A stretch of 52,268 bases of DNA from Sedimenticola thiotaurini (lineage in GTDB: Bacteria; Pseudomonadota; Gammaproteobacteria; Chromatiales; Chromatiaceae). Both the position numbers and the translations under genes were made by a program. Shown one piece after another: positions 35,093 to 43,425 of this stretch (its first letter is position 1; the number at the start of each line of letters is the position of its first letter). Below the pieces are notes generated by a model. The model was not told where the DNA came from. It made no database searches and worked only from the letters and a program-made list of their open reading frames with translations. The stretch is taken from NCBI GenBank assembly GCA_007713595.1, contig VMRY01000008.1, positions 1 through 52,268 of the forward strand. Direction: 5' to 3'.

Positions 35093-35193
35093 CTCTTTTC
35101 TCCTGGTGTTGAATTCGATGGATGTAGGTTACTGAATGGTGTAAATTCGATCCAATTGAATTAAAAAATAGTTTTAATGGAGAAAAGCGATTA

Positions 35194-36096
35194 ATGAATC
35201 TGCCCACTCTCAGACAGCTGCACTATCTCGTTACCGTTGTGGAGTTATGCCATTTCGGCCAGGCGGCCGAGCGCTGCTTTGTCACCCAGTCCACTTTGAG
35301 CACCGCCATCCAGGAGTTGGAAGGGTTGCTGGGAGCGCAACTACTTGAACGAACCAAGCGCAAGGTGATCCCGACCAAACTGGGTATTGATCTGGCGAAT
35401 AAGGCCCGTGAGATCATCAGCATGACCGAAAGGTTGGTGCTGGATGCCCAGGTGGATCGTAAACCGTTAAGTGGTGTCCTGAAACTGGGAGTTATCCCTA
35501 CCATTAGCCCCTTTCTTTTGCCCAGAGTGCTGCCGGGAGTAAGGGCTACATTTTCAGATCTGGAGCTTTTTCTGCTGGAAGACCAGACCAGCAACTTGTT
35601 GGAGCGGCTTTCAGCTGGTGAACTGGACTGTGCCATTCTGGCCCTGCCATTTGACTTGGGCGGACTGGAACAACAGGTGTTTTGGCAAGAGGACTTCCTG
35701 GTTGCCTTCCCGGCTGGCCATCCGCTCAGTGAAGGCGGGCCTATCGCCTCAAAAGCGCTACCTGGTAATGAATTGCTCCTGCTTGAAAAGGGCCACTGCC
35801 TGCGAGATCACGCACTGGCGGTCTGCCACATGAAAGCGGTGGCTAATCGCGCCTCATTTCAAGGTACCAGCCTCTATACCCTGGTGCAGATGGTGGCGGG
35901 GGGGCAGGGTATCACTTTTCTGCCGGAGATGGCTGTCACTGATGATTTCCTTGCACAAAATCAAATTGCCGTGCGTCCATTGGCGGAGAAGGGGCCGCAT
36001 CGTGAACTGACGCTGGTGTGGCGTGCTTCGTATCATCGCAAGGCCGACCTGGCTCTGCTGGCAGATTGTATGCACGGGTTGTTGGAGAAGGGATAG
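35194..36096 (+). CDS. oxyR: OxyR peroxide sensor (LysR family)
   Basis: 300 residues. An N-terminal helix-turn-helix (residues 1-60) is followed by the regulatory domain with the peroxide-sensing Cys pair, Cys202 in 'LLLEKGHCLRDHALAVC' and Cys211, which align with Cys199/Cys208 of E. coli OxyR. 'TSLYTLVQMVAGGQGITFLP' is also typical. The gene faces the rubrerythrin gene across 101 bp, so it probably controls that operon and itself. The ATG at 35194 follows AATGGAGAAAAGCG. Confidence 0.9.
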   Translation: MNLPTLRQLHYLVTVVELCHFGQAAERCFVTQSTLSTAIQELEGLLGAQLLERTKRKVIPTKLGIDLANKAREIISMTERLVLDAQVDRKPLSGVLKLGVIPTISPFLLPRVLPGVRATFSDLELFLLEDQTSNLLERLSAGELDCAILALPFDLGGLEQQVFWQEDFLVAFPAGHPLSEGGPIASKALPGNELLLLEKGHCLRDHALAVCHMKAVANRASFQGTSLYTLVQMVAGGQGITFLPEMAVTDDFLAQNQIAVRPLAEKGPHRELTLVWRASYHRKADLALLADCMHGLLEKG

Positions 36097-36130
36097 TCAG
36101 AATAAGCGTTGTTTTTTATGCTTGGCTAGT

Positions 36131-36144
36131 TTGACCTTTGTCAT
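36131..36144. promoter_or_regulatory. Fnr/Dnr-like box upstream of norE
   Basis: TTGACCTTTGTCAT has half-sites TGAC-N4-GTCA, the spacing used by Fnr, Dnr and NnrR proteins. Its centre is only about 34 bp before the annotated norE start. Activation from -41.5 would need a transcript starting at or just inside the annotated start, which would favour the ATG at 36181. Confidence 0.4.
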
Positions 36145-36171
36145 AGATATACCCGGTGGTAATCATGAATA

Positions 36172-36792
36172 ATGGATACGATGAATACCCCAGTAACAGA
36201 ACCGATTTACGCTCAACCCAGTGCGAGTGTTGATGATCACAGCAGAGTGCCAGGAAACAGTGGCATTTGGGTCGGCATTTTTTGTGTCCTGGTGGAGTTC
36301 TTTCTACTGTTTATCGTTTACTTCGTTGCCAAGGCGCACCACCCGGAAGCCTTTGAGACTGGGCCCGATAAACTGGTCACCCTGGCCGGTGTAATAATAA
36401 CGTTGCTGCTGTTGACCAGTGGTTATTGCATGGTCAAGGCGGTTGAGTCGATCCGGAAGGACGCCGCTACCAAGGCCTTCCGCTGGGTCATACTGGCGTT
36501 TATCCTCGGCTGCGGTTATCCACTGGTGAAGTATTTTGAAATCCAGTGGAACATGGCGCACGGTGTCGATACCAAGGCTGGAATCTTTTACACGGTCTAT
36601 TACTATCTTACGCTCAATCATCTCGTGCATGTGTTCTGGGGTTTGTTGGGTCTTGGCTGGGTAGCCGTACGCACACATCGCGGCATCTACACAGCCAAAG
36701 ATTACAGCGGCCTGGAAGCGGCAGCAGTCTATTGGCATACCACCGATGTCATCTGGCTGGCGATCTTTCCTTTTTTCTACATCTTGAGGTGA
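36172..36792 (+). CDS. norE: NorE-like cytochrome c oxidase subunit III family protein
   Basis: 206 residues with five TM helices. It belongs to the short haem-copper oxidase subunit III group, which includes NorE of denitrifiers ('GNSGIWVGIFCVLVEFFLLF', 'HHPEAFETGPDKLVTLAG', 'YYYLTLNHLVHVFWGLLGLG', 'YWHTTDVIWLAIFPFFYILR'). NorE supports nitric oxide reductase activity. The ATG at 36172 has no clear ribosome site, and an ATG three codons on (36181) is an alternative. The partner NorF-like gene follows after 10 nt. No norCB is present here, so the catalytic subunits lie elsewhere. Confidence 0.78.
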   Translation: MDTMNTPVTEPIYAQPSASVDDHSRVPGNSGIWVGIFCVLVEFFLLFIVYFVAKAHHPEAFETGPDKLVTLAGVIITLLLLTSGYCMVKAVESIRKDAATKAFRWVILAFILGCGYPLVKYFEIQWNMAHGVDTKAGIFYTVYYYLTLNHLVHVFWGLLGLGWVAVRTHRGIYTAKDYSGLEAAAVYWHTTDVIWLAIFPFFYILR

Positions 36793-36802
36793 AATTGGGA
36801 AG

Positions 36803-37087
36803 ATGACTATGGGACATGCAGAAAAAATCTGGTTGTTGTTAATCGGCCTCACACTGGCCGGGGCCTGGTTTGCTGAGACTGGAAACCCGGGCTGGCCTTT
36901 GACCTTTATAGTTGCCGGCCTGATTGGATTTAAGGGGCGCATGGTAATTGATCATTACATGGAGATGACCCGTGCCAATGCACGCATCCGTCATGTACTG
37001 TATACCTTCAACACCATCATTCCCTTGCTGGTTATCTTCAGCCATGGCTGGGGTGATTTGTTCAGGCGACTCACTACACTGAATTGA
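36803..37087 (+). CDS. norF: NorF-like / cytochrome c oxidase subunit IV family protein
   Basis: 94 residues with three TM helices ('AEKIWLLLIGLTLAGAWFAE', 'PLTFIVAGLIGFKGRMVIDH', 'NTIIPLLVIFSHGWGDLF'). The 'KGRMVIDHYMEM' turn is characteristic of the prokaryotic oxidase subunit IV/NorF group. It starts 10 nt after norE and forms the usual norEF pair. It is probably a structural or assembly helper for the NO reductase. An ATG two codons later is an equal alternative. Confidence 0.75.
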   Translation: MTMGHAEKIWLLLIGLTLAGAWFAETGNPGWPLTFIVAGLIGFKGRMVIDHYMEMTRANARIRHVLYTFNTIIPLLVIFSHGWGDLFRRLTTLN

Positions 37088-37258
37088 TCTGCTGAAGTAG
37101 TTCGGGAAAAAGGAGCGTGGCGTTATTTCTGATAGCCGTGCTGCTTTCCCTCCGACTTTGAGTGTTTTATATGGTTTGATTGCCGATTCTTCACCCTTTT
37201 TACTATCCGGCAAGCCATATTCGGTAATCATTTTTTGAGTAAGGGCTTTTACCTTGTG

Positions 37259-38551
37259 CTACGGCTTCTGCGCTGGTTCTATAGCGTCATTGCCGCCTGA
37301 TTGCTGTTGGTCTACTGATCCATTCTCATGAGTATGGGTATCGACATCTGGATGCATTTCCAGTGCAACAGGCGTAGTTCTTACCATGGGTACGAATTCA
37401 GTCTGTTGGTCGAGTGGAAGTGAGGCGCGACGCGTTACTCGATAAAGCCCGTACAGGGCGAGTAGAGAAACGGTTGATGCAGAAATTCCCGGCAAGCCTA
37501 CCGGCCCAAATAGCTCCATGCACACACCCGCCAAGAGCGGCCCCGCGAATGCACCGATGCCGTAGACCAAAAGTAGCGCGCGTGTTGCCTCAAGTTCGTG
37601 ACCATGCTCTATCTGATCATAAGCATGTGCGACGCTGATACCATAGAGGGAGAACATTAGCCCGCCATAGATAAAGGCCGATAGAATCAGCCCGGGATAA
37701 TTTCTGATCACAATCCAAGCTGAAACAGTTGCCGCTATTGCTGTTACAAAACTGATCACTATAAGTATGCTTCGCCGGTCGAAGCGGTCAGAAAGATGCC
37801 CGATTGGCCACTGCAAAACGGCCCCCCCAAGGATGGTGGCACTCATAATCAACGCAATCTGGGATTCACCCAGCATCAGGCTTTGGCCGAACACGGGGGT
37901 CATGCCCCAAAAGACGCCATTGACCAGGCCGGCACACAAGGCACCAATTGTGCCCAGCGGAGCGGCGCGCAACAGGGTCATGAAGTCGGATGCTTTCTCG
38001 GGTGCAATGCTTGGTTCATGTACGCGCGTTATCGCAACCGGAATTAATCCCAGAGCGATCAAGATTGCGGCGATAGCAAACAGTGTCAGCTCAGCAGTGT
38101 CACCTGCCAACAGTAAAAATTGACCGGTGCCAAGCGCAATCAAAGTGCTCATCATATAAAAAGAGAAAATGCGACCTCGGTATGGTCCTGCTGCCTGTTC
38201 ATTCAGCCAGCTTTCTACAACCATATATAAACCAACAACACATAAGCCGTTGAGTACACGAAGGACAAACCATGCGGCAGGATCAATTAGCAAACCAAAA
38301 GCCAGACTGGAGGCGGCTGCGGCAGCGGCAAATGCTGCGAATGAACGAACATGCCCTACATTTCGAATCATGCGGGGCGATAACAGGGTGCCAGCGATAT
38401 ACCCTGCATAATAGCCCGCCATAATCAGGCCTGTTTCGATACTGCTGAAGGATTCAATGGTTGCACGAACACCTAACAGCGTGCCGAGTAAACCGATACC
38501 GATCAGTAAAATACTTAAGCCTGTTAACAGAATAAGGATTGTTGAAGTCAT
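37259..38551 (-). CDS. MFS transporter, YcaD-like
   Basis: 430 residues with twelve TM helices. 'YMVVESWLNEQAAGPYRGRI' in the loop after TM4 is typical of the YcaD-like MFS group, whose substrates are unknown. 'GHLSDRFDRRSILIV' is the MFS loop A-like motif in the second half. The last 50 residues are hydrophilic and His/Gln-rich ('HPDVDTHTHENGSVDQQQSG'), a cytoplasmic tail longer than usual. No neighbour suggests a substrate. Confidence 0.8.
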   Translation of the reverse strand: MTSTILILLTGLSILLIGIGLLGTLLGVRATIESFSSIETGLIMAGYYAGYIAGTLLSPRMIRNVGHVRSFAAFAAAAAASSLAFGLLIDPAAWFVLRVLNGLCVVGLYMVVESWLNEQAAGPYRGRIFSFYMMSTLIALGTGQFLLLAGDTAELTLFAIAAILIALGLIPVAITRVHEPSIAPEKASDFMTLLRAAPLGTIGALCAGLVNGVFWGMTPVFGQSLMLGESQIALIMSATILGGAVLQWPIGHLSDRFDRRSILIVISFVTAIAATVSAWIVIRNYPGLILSAFIYGGLMFSLYGISVAHAYDQIEHGHELEATRALLLVYGIGAFAGPLLAGVCMELFGPVGLPGISASTVSLLALYGLYRVTRRASLPLDQQTEFVPMVRTTPVALEMHPDVDTHTHENGSVDQQQSGGNDAIEPAQKP

Positions 38552-38746
38552 TTGATGGCACTGCTTTCGCTTATGGTTTGTGTATTGGGCGGTTTGAATC
38601 TCACTTTTCTCTACGTAGTATTGCAGGTGAATCAGTGCTGTGCCTTATTTTTTATTGGATAAACAAGCAAAGGCAAGTCAAACTGTATCTGAATGGTGCT
38701 CAGATCTTTCGGATCTGCCTCCTTCGACAGAGCAAATGGAGATGAC

Positions 38747-40090
38747 ATGGATCGACGCTGGATCACACTGGTCGGAGCTTTACTGACTGCCCTGGCGCTC
38801 TATTGGGGTGTCGATCTGGAACAGCCGGTGCGAATTGGTCTCTCCTTGCTCGCTCTCATTGCAATACTCTGGGTTACTGAGACCTTTCACATCACCATTA
38901 CCGCCATGCTGATCCCTGTGCTCGCAGTTAGCAGTGGTGTATTCAATGTAAGCGAAGCCCTGAGAAATTTTGCCCATCCGGTCATATTTCTTTTTCTGGG
39001 TGGCTTCGCCCTGGCAGCGGCACTGCATAGGCAGCAACTCGACATTCGTCTTGCCTCATTAGTGATGCGTGCCGCAAGGGGGAGATTGTCGGTAGCGGCT
39101 GTGCTGCTGTTCATTACAGCCGCCTTTGTCTCTATGTGGATATCCAATACAGCCGCCACTGCGATGATGTTGCCGCTGGTGTTGGGGTTATTGGCAAAAT
39201 TGCCCTATGAAAACTATCGTTCGACCTATTGGTACCTGTTGCTTGGAGTTGCCTACTCGGCCAATATCGGTGGTATAGGTACTTTGGTAGGAAGTCCTCC
39301 TAATGTTATTGCAGCCGCAGCAGCCGGGATCAGCTTCGCTGAATGGATGAGTTTTGGGGTACCGATTGTACTCACGATGCTACCCCTGATGTTCCTTCTG
39401 CTTTGGCTGGTACTTCGTCCTGATTTAACTCCCACTCTAGAGATGGGTGCGTCACAATCACCCGATGGCCCGTTGACATTGCAACAGCGGCTGACACTCG
39501 GTGTGTTTGTTCTTACCGTACTGTTCTGGTTGCTGAGCCGACCTATCGCACAGATTTTAGGGGTCGGCGAAAATTTTGATTCGCTGGTCGCAATCATGGC
39601 TATTGTCCTGATCAGTGCCCTGCGATTGGTTGAGTGGAAGGATATAGAATGCTCCGCTAACTGGGGGGTGCTGCTGCTGTTTGGAGGTGGTCTTACACTC
39701 TCTGCCTTGTTGAAGGAGACCGGTACCAGTGTCTTCCTGGCGGAAAGTGCGGCTGGCCTTTTTCAGAGTGCGCCTCTACTCCTGCTGCTATTCGTAATTA
39801 TTTTATTCATGGTGATGCTGACAGAGGTTGCGAGTAATACCGCCAGTAGCGCTCTAATGGTACCTATTTTTGCCTCAATTGCTGAGGCAATGGGGTTATC
39901 ATCATCTATCATGGCCGTGGTGATTGCCATCGCCGCCTCCTGTGCGTTTATGCTGCCGGTCGCCACTCCACCCAATGCGATTGTGTTTGGAACGGGCTAC
40001 ATACCACAGGGTCAGATGATGCGGGTTGGCATGGTGTTGAACATAGTATTGGCCTGTCTGATTAGTTTAGTGACCTGGTTGTTTATTTAA
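38747..40090 (+). CDS. SLC13/DASS-type anion transporter
   Basis: 447 residues from the ATG at 38747, chosen because GGAG lies 5 nt before it; the frame is open back to 38693. It has about 11-12 TM helices with two SNT motifs of the DASS family: 'WISNTAATAMMLP' in the first half and 'EVASNTASSALMVPIF' in the second, followed by 'MLPVATPPNAIVFGTGYI'. These bind Na+ and the anion. Substrates in the family are dicarboxylates, sulfate or citrate. The long hydrophilic TrkA_C insert seen in some sulfate-type members is absent, which favours a dicarboxylate, but this is inference. Confidence 0.82.
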   Translation: MDRRWITLVGALLTALALYWGVDLEQPVRIGLSLLALIAILWVTETFHITITAMLIPVLAVSSGVFNVSEALRNFAHPVIFLFLGGFALAAALHRQQLDIRLASLVMRAARGRLSVAAVLLFITAAFVSMWISNTAATAMMLPLVLGLLAKLPYENYRSTYWYLLLGVAYSANIGGIGTLVGSPPNVIAAAAAGISFAEWMSFGVPIVLTMLPLMFLLLWLVLRPDLTPTLEMGASQSPDGPLTLQQRLTLGVFVLTVLFWLLSRPIAQILGVGENFDSLVAIMAIVLISALRLVEWKDIECSANWGVLLLFGGGLTLSALLKETGTSVFLAESAAGLFQSAPLLLLLFVIILFMVMLTEVASNTASSALMVPIFASIAEAMGLSSSIMAVVIAIAASCAFMLPVATPPNAIVFGTGYIPQGQMMRVGMVLNIVLACLISLVTWLFI

Positions 40091-40105
40091 TCGGATAAAT
40101 AAAAA

Positions 40106-40128
40106 CCCGGGCGCGATGCCCGGGCTTT
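40106..40128. terminator. Bidirectional terminator after the anion transporter gene
   Basis: CCCGGGC (40106-40112), a GCGAT loop and GCCCGGG (40118-40124), with A-run upstream and TTT downstream. It serves the transporter gene and the convergent YfiM-like gene. Confidence 0.75.
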
Positions 40129-40201
40129 AAAAATATCTGTCAGCCGATCAAAAAACCAGACAACTAATCAGTAGATGATCTGATCTCGTACATAGCGACA
40201 G

Positions 40202-40636
40202 TTAAAATGTGAGTTTGGTTTCTACGCCGAAATATGAGCTGACGGCATTTTCCCGTTTAACGACAGGTTTTAGTATCCACTTATCGGTAGCAAATGCACC
40301 CACAGCAGATCCGATTACATGGGATGCAATATCAAGCCTGTTACTGTATGAGCTTCCCTGAGTAGAGAGTTCTACAACAGTGAATAAAATAGAACTAACA
40401 CCAAAACCAATCCACGCTCTATTCTCTTTGTGCTCAGTGTATCTATCCGCTAAATAAGTGACGCCACCAGCAAAAATGGCGCCGCCTGTAGCATGTGACA
40501 ATTCACTCGACCATCCGTCATAGGCACTTGCTTGGCCACAAAAAAGCAGACTGGTGCAAAGAAAAACCATCTGTTTTGTTAAGCGTCCACGGGCAAATAC
40601 CCGCCTAATTTTCAAATCCATCTGCCTGGTATTCAC
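40202..40636 (-). CDS. YfiM-like (DUF2279) exported protein
   Basis: About 144 residues. The GTG at 40636 is preferred because GGGGA lies about 7-8 nt upstream; an ATG at 40621 and a TTG at 40660 are alternatives. A signal peptide ending 'LLFCGQASA' is followed by 'DGWSSELSHATGGAIFAGGV', an amphipathic/TM pattern, and 'LDIASHVIGSAVGAFATDKW', the two Gly/Ala-rich segments with conserved His seen in YfiM/DUF2279 proteins. The C-terminus 'SSYFGVETKLTF' looks like a final membrane strand. The function of the family is not known. It is a lone gene. Confidence 0.6.
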   Translation of the reverse strand: MNTRQMDLKIRRVFARGRLTKQMVFLCTSLLFCGQASAYDGWSSELSHATGGAIFAGGVTYLADRYTEHKENRAWIGFGVSSILFTVVELSTQGSSYSNRLDIASHVIGSAVGAFATDKWILKPVVKRENAVSSYFGVETKLTF

Positions 40637-40920
40637 AATGCTTTCCCCTATCCAATTCAAAATTAGAGCTTCTGAGGAAAAATACAGTACGCCACTTATT
40701 TCTGATACACAATCAACTTTCTATTACGCAGTAAACACCCAGGTGAAAATATAACTCCGTAATCAGTATGGATAAAATTTATTATCACACGAAAAAGAAA
40801 AACTAATGAATTACTTTATATAACGCTTTTAGAACCCACAGGCGATCTTTTTCCCTGGTTTTTTACAGCGATCAAAACGCTTGGTTTCGCGTGATCAGGC
40901 TGGCTTGTCGGATTTAATAA

Positions 40921-41313
40921 TTAGTGCTCGCCTTTCGTCTTCCGAATGCCGGCCAGCCGGTTGCCTTGTTTCTGTGGCCCACCCATCGGGAAGATATCGT
41001 GCAGGTAGCGCGTATTGGCCCGCTCCTTGCCCCATACCTTGCGAAAGTGTTTGATCATATCGCGTACCTGCGCCTGCACCCGATGCTGTTGGTAGTAGTC
41101 GCGAATATAGTTGATCACCTCCCAGTGTTCGTCATTTAGGGACAGTTGCTCTTTTTCAGCGAGGGCCAGGGCAAAGTCCTCCGACCACTCGTCCATGTCC
41201 TGTATATAGCCCTCCTGATCAGTGGCAATCAGATGTCCACCGATGTCAATGTAATCGATACGGATGGCAAAAGGATTTGTCTGCATGGGTTCTTTTTTGT
41301 TCGGCATATTCAT
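40921..41313 (-). CDS. DsrC/TusE-family protein lacking both C-terminal cysteines (RspA-like)
   Basis: 130 residues from the ATG at 41313, which has GAGG 6 nt upstream overlapping the HPP stop codon. The DsrC fold is clear: 'ATDQEGYIQDMDEWSEDFAL', 'LNDEHWEVINYIRDYYQQHR', 'KHFRKVWGKERANTRYLHDI' and 'FPMGGPQKQGNRLAGIRK'. Functional DsrC ends '..AC..AGLPKPTGCV'. Here the first Cys position is Asn (GNRLAG) and the penultimate Cys is Glu (KGEH). Sulfur-carrier chemistry is therefore impossible. Cys-less members have been described as RspA-type, perhaps regulatory. It is translationally coupled to an HPP membrane protein and faces a LysR regulator. Confidence 0.82.
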   Translation of the reverse strand: MNMPNKKEPMQTNPFAIRIDYIDIGGHLIATDQEGYIQDMDEWSEDFALALAEKEQLSLNDEHWEVINYIRDYYQQHRVQAQVRDMIKHFRKVWGKERANTRYLHDIFPMGGPQKQGNRLAGIRKTKGEH

Positions 41314-41321
41314 TTTAAACC

Positions 41322-42104
41322 TCACAATGTGCCTTTTATGGGCAGCATCTGCCCTTGGGTCTGTGGTATCCGATGATGGCCTAAAGCCAGTCCATAAATT
41401 CGTAGTAGATCCTCTTCACTGACATCAATAAAGGAGTCTATCTCAGTCAGTGCGTAGACAAGATCGCTATGGGCTATCATGCATTTCTCTACAGGCACCG
41501 TCTCTTGCCAGGCCTGAGGGTAGCGCCGCCAGGTAAATGGGTAGTTAAAGATCATAGCGATGGTTAGCAGAATTACCGCGTTTGCCAGTACCGGTGTGAT
41601 GGCATAACTGTAGCCCATCTCCTGCACGGCGTTACCTCCAAGTACTGCCACCAGTGCAGTGGCACCTCCCGGTGGGTGAAGGCAGTTGAGATAGTGCATC
41701 ACCACAATTGAGAACGATACGGCGATGGCGGAAGCCATGAGCGGAGACTCAATCCATCGTGCTACGGTTACACCGATGAGTGCGGAAATGATATGTCCAC
41801 CCAGTATTGCCCAAGGCTGGGACATGGCACCATGGGGTACGGCAAACAGCAGCACTGCACTGGCACTCATTGAAGCGACTACCAAGGTGGTGCCGTGCAT
41901 ATCCAGTACATGTTGACTGATCAACAGGATCATAAAGACACTCACTAATCCACCACCTGCAGAGATCCATTTCTCGGCATGACTGGTGGGATGGGTGTTG
42001 TTATCAGACAAATATCCGATTAACCGGGAGGGGCGCAAGTTTGGTATGCACCTTGATGCGGTTCTAATTACTGCTAACAACATCAATGACCAACGTTCTT
42101 TCAT
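41322..42104 (-). CDS. HPP family integral membrane protein
   Basis: 260 residues. The ATG at 42104 has GGA 6 nt upstream; the frame is open back to 42164. There are four to five TM helices, with the signature 'MHYLNCLHPPGGATALVAVL' in the loop giving the family its name. A soluble C-terminal part of about 85 residues follows ('ALTEIDSFIDVSEEDLLRIY'). Some HPP proteins have been linked to nitrite transport, but most are uncharacterised. Its stop overlaps the ribosome site of the DsrC-like gene, so the two are coupled. It is divergent from a LysR gene with a palindromic site between. Confidence 0.78.
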   Translation of the reverse strand: MKERWSLMLLAVIRTASRCIPNLRPSRLIGYLSDNNTHPTSHAEKWISAGGGLVSVFMILLISQHVLDMHGTTLVVASMSASAVLLFAVPHGAMSQPWAILGGHIISALIGVTVARWIESPLMASAIAVSFSIVVMHYLNCLHPPGGATALVAVLGGNAVQEMGYSYAITPVLANAVILLTIAMIFNYPFTWRRYPQAWQETVPVEKCMIAHSDLVYALTEIDSFIDVSEEDLLRIYGLALGHHRIPQTQGQMLPIKGTL

Positions 42105-42185
42105 ACTGCTTCCGTTAAAGCCTGATACTTGGGTCAGTATAGGGAGGTAGCGTATATTGAACAAACGAATATTACCGTTACTTAA

Positions 42186-42202
42186 TATCGTAATATACGA
42201 TA
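42186..42202. promoter_or_regulatory. Probable LysR-type operator between HPP and LysR genes
   Basis: TATCGT-AATAT-ACGATA is a perfect inverted repeat centred in the 139-bp divergent region and contains the T-N11-A core of LysR-type sites. Its placement just ahead of the regulator gene and upstream of the HPP/DsrC-like operon fits joint control. Confidence 0.6.
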
Positions 42203-42243
42203 GAATATAACTCCCTATTCTTCATATTTTCCGGATTATATTT

Positions 42244-43125
42244 ATGGATATAGAGTTTGCCCGGACTTTTCTCGCAGTGACAGCCGCAGGAAATTTTGTT
42301 GGTGCGGCGGCAAAGCTGCACATTACCCAGTCAACAGTGAGTGCCCGGATCAAAACACTGGAACAGCAGTTGGGTACTGCGCTGTTTCGTCGTGGTCGTG
42401 GCGGGGCAGCATTGACGGCGGCGGGCAGGCGGTTCTTGCGACATGCCAAGATCATGGTCCGTACCTATGAACAGGCAAGACATGATGTCGGACTTTCCAG
42501 TGGATTCAGTGCAGGACTGACGCTACAGGGTCGTAGCGCCCTCTGGGACGGATTTCTGCCTCTATGGGTACATTGGATGCGCCAGAGTGCCCCGGATATC
42601 TCACTACGGCTGGAGATCGGATTTGAAGAGGGCATCATGCAGGGTATGGTACAGGGGGATATCGATATCGGCGTGATGTATACACCGCAGAGTCGACCTG
42701 CCATTGCGGCAGAATACATCTTTGGTGAATCACTGGTGCTGATGACCAGCTCTCGGGAGCGGAAGTGGCAGGACTCCAGCTATCTACACATCGACTGGGG
42801 GCCAGAGTTTCTGGCCCAGTTTGCGGCCCGGTTTCCCGATGTGGATACCTCGGCGCAGCGAGTGAATATCGGTTGGCTCGCTATGCAGTTGATCAATAAT
42901 TACGGGGGTTCCGCCTACCTTCCATTGCGCCTGGTGCGCCATCTGATTCAATCTCAGCAGTTGTTTCCCGTAGAGGACAGTCCACTGATTACGCTTCCAG
43001 TCTATATGGTTTATCCGCTCGATCGACAGGAGGCGCACATCACAACGGCTATTAAGGGATTACGTGAACTTGGGGCAGAAGAAGATCAGCGGCACTCTCT
43101 GGATGATCTCTCAACGGTTTCTTGA
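42244..43125 (+). CDS. LysR family transcriptional regulator
   Basis: 293 residues. The N-terminal winged helix-turn-helix is 'FVGAAAKLHITQSTVSARIK' with 'LEQQLGTALFRRGRGGAALT'. The effector-binding domain starts near residue 90. It is divergent from the HPP/DsrC-like operon with an operator-like palindrome between, so it is the likely regulator of that operon. The effector is unknown. Its 3' end overlaps a small convergent reading frame by 40 nt. Confidence 0.85.
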   Translation: MDIEFARTFLAVTAAGNFVGAAAKLHITQSTVSARIKTLEQQLGTALFRRGRGGAALTAAGRRFLRHAKIMVRTYEQARHDVGLSSGFSAGLTLQGRSALWDGFLPLWVHWMRQSAPDISLRLEIGFEEGIMQGMVQGDIDIGVMYTPQSRPAIAAEYIFGESLVLMTSSRERKWQDSSYLHIDWGPEFLAQFAARFPDVDTSAQRVNIGWLAMQLINNYGGSAYLPLRLVRHLIQSQQLFPVEDSPLITLPVYMVYPLDRQEAHITTAIKGLRELGAEEDQRHSLDDLSTVS

Positions 43126-43292
43126 ATGTCTGCTTTGCCATTGACGCTGTGATGATGCATGAAGGCCTCTTGATATAAGACCACATGTTCCCAGTAGGGA
43201 TCTGTATTCAATCCAGCTCGACAAGAAGAAAAGAGGCGATTTCGTTGCTCTTTCTGATCAGAGTGGCGAGGTTTATAGGTATGTATTACCAT
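43086..43292 (-). CDS. Possible small protein, 68 residues
   Basis: An open frame with AGGG 5 nt before its ATG and a TATTCT-like -10 upstream. The product (starts MVIHTYKPRHSDQKEQ) is basic at the N-terminus and has 'YWEHVVLYQEAFMHHH'. No family is recognised. It overlaps the convergent LysR gene by 40 nt. It may be a real small gene or chance. Confidence 0.3.
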   Translation of the reverse strand: MVIHTYKPRHSDQKEQRNRLFSSCRAGLNTDPYWEHVVLYQEAFMHHHSVNGKADIQETVERSSRECR

Positions 43293-43425
43293 TAACGCCC
43301 TATAGAATATCCAATAAAGTTTCGACGCTTGCAGTTCATAACACTCTAAGCAGTCTATCTCTATCTTCCAGGTCGTTGTTTAAACATTCTTAGAAGCCCC
43401 AAAAAAAACAAAAGGGAGTTTTACG

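Noticed and set aside
40885-40915. Sequence similar to the MITE terminus (CTTGTCGGATTTAA) near the DsrC-like gene end
   Set aside because: No matching opposite terminus or CTAG-type duplication was found, so similarity is probably chance.
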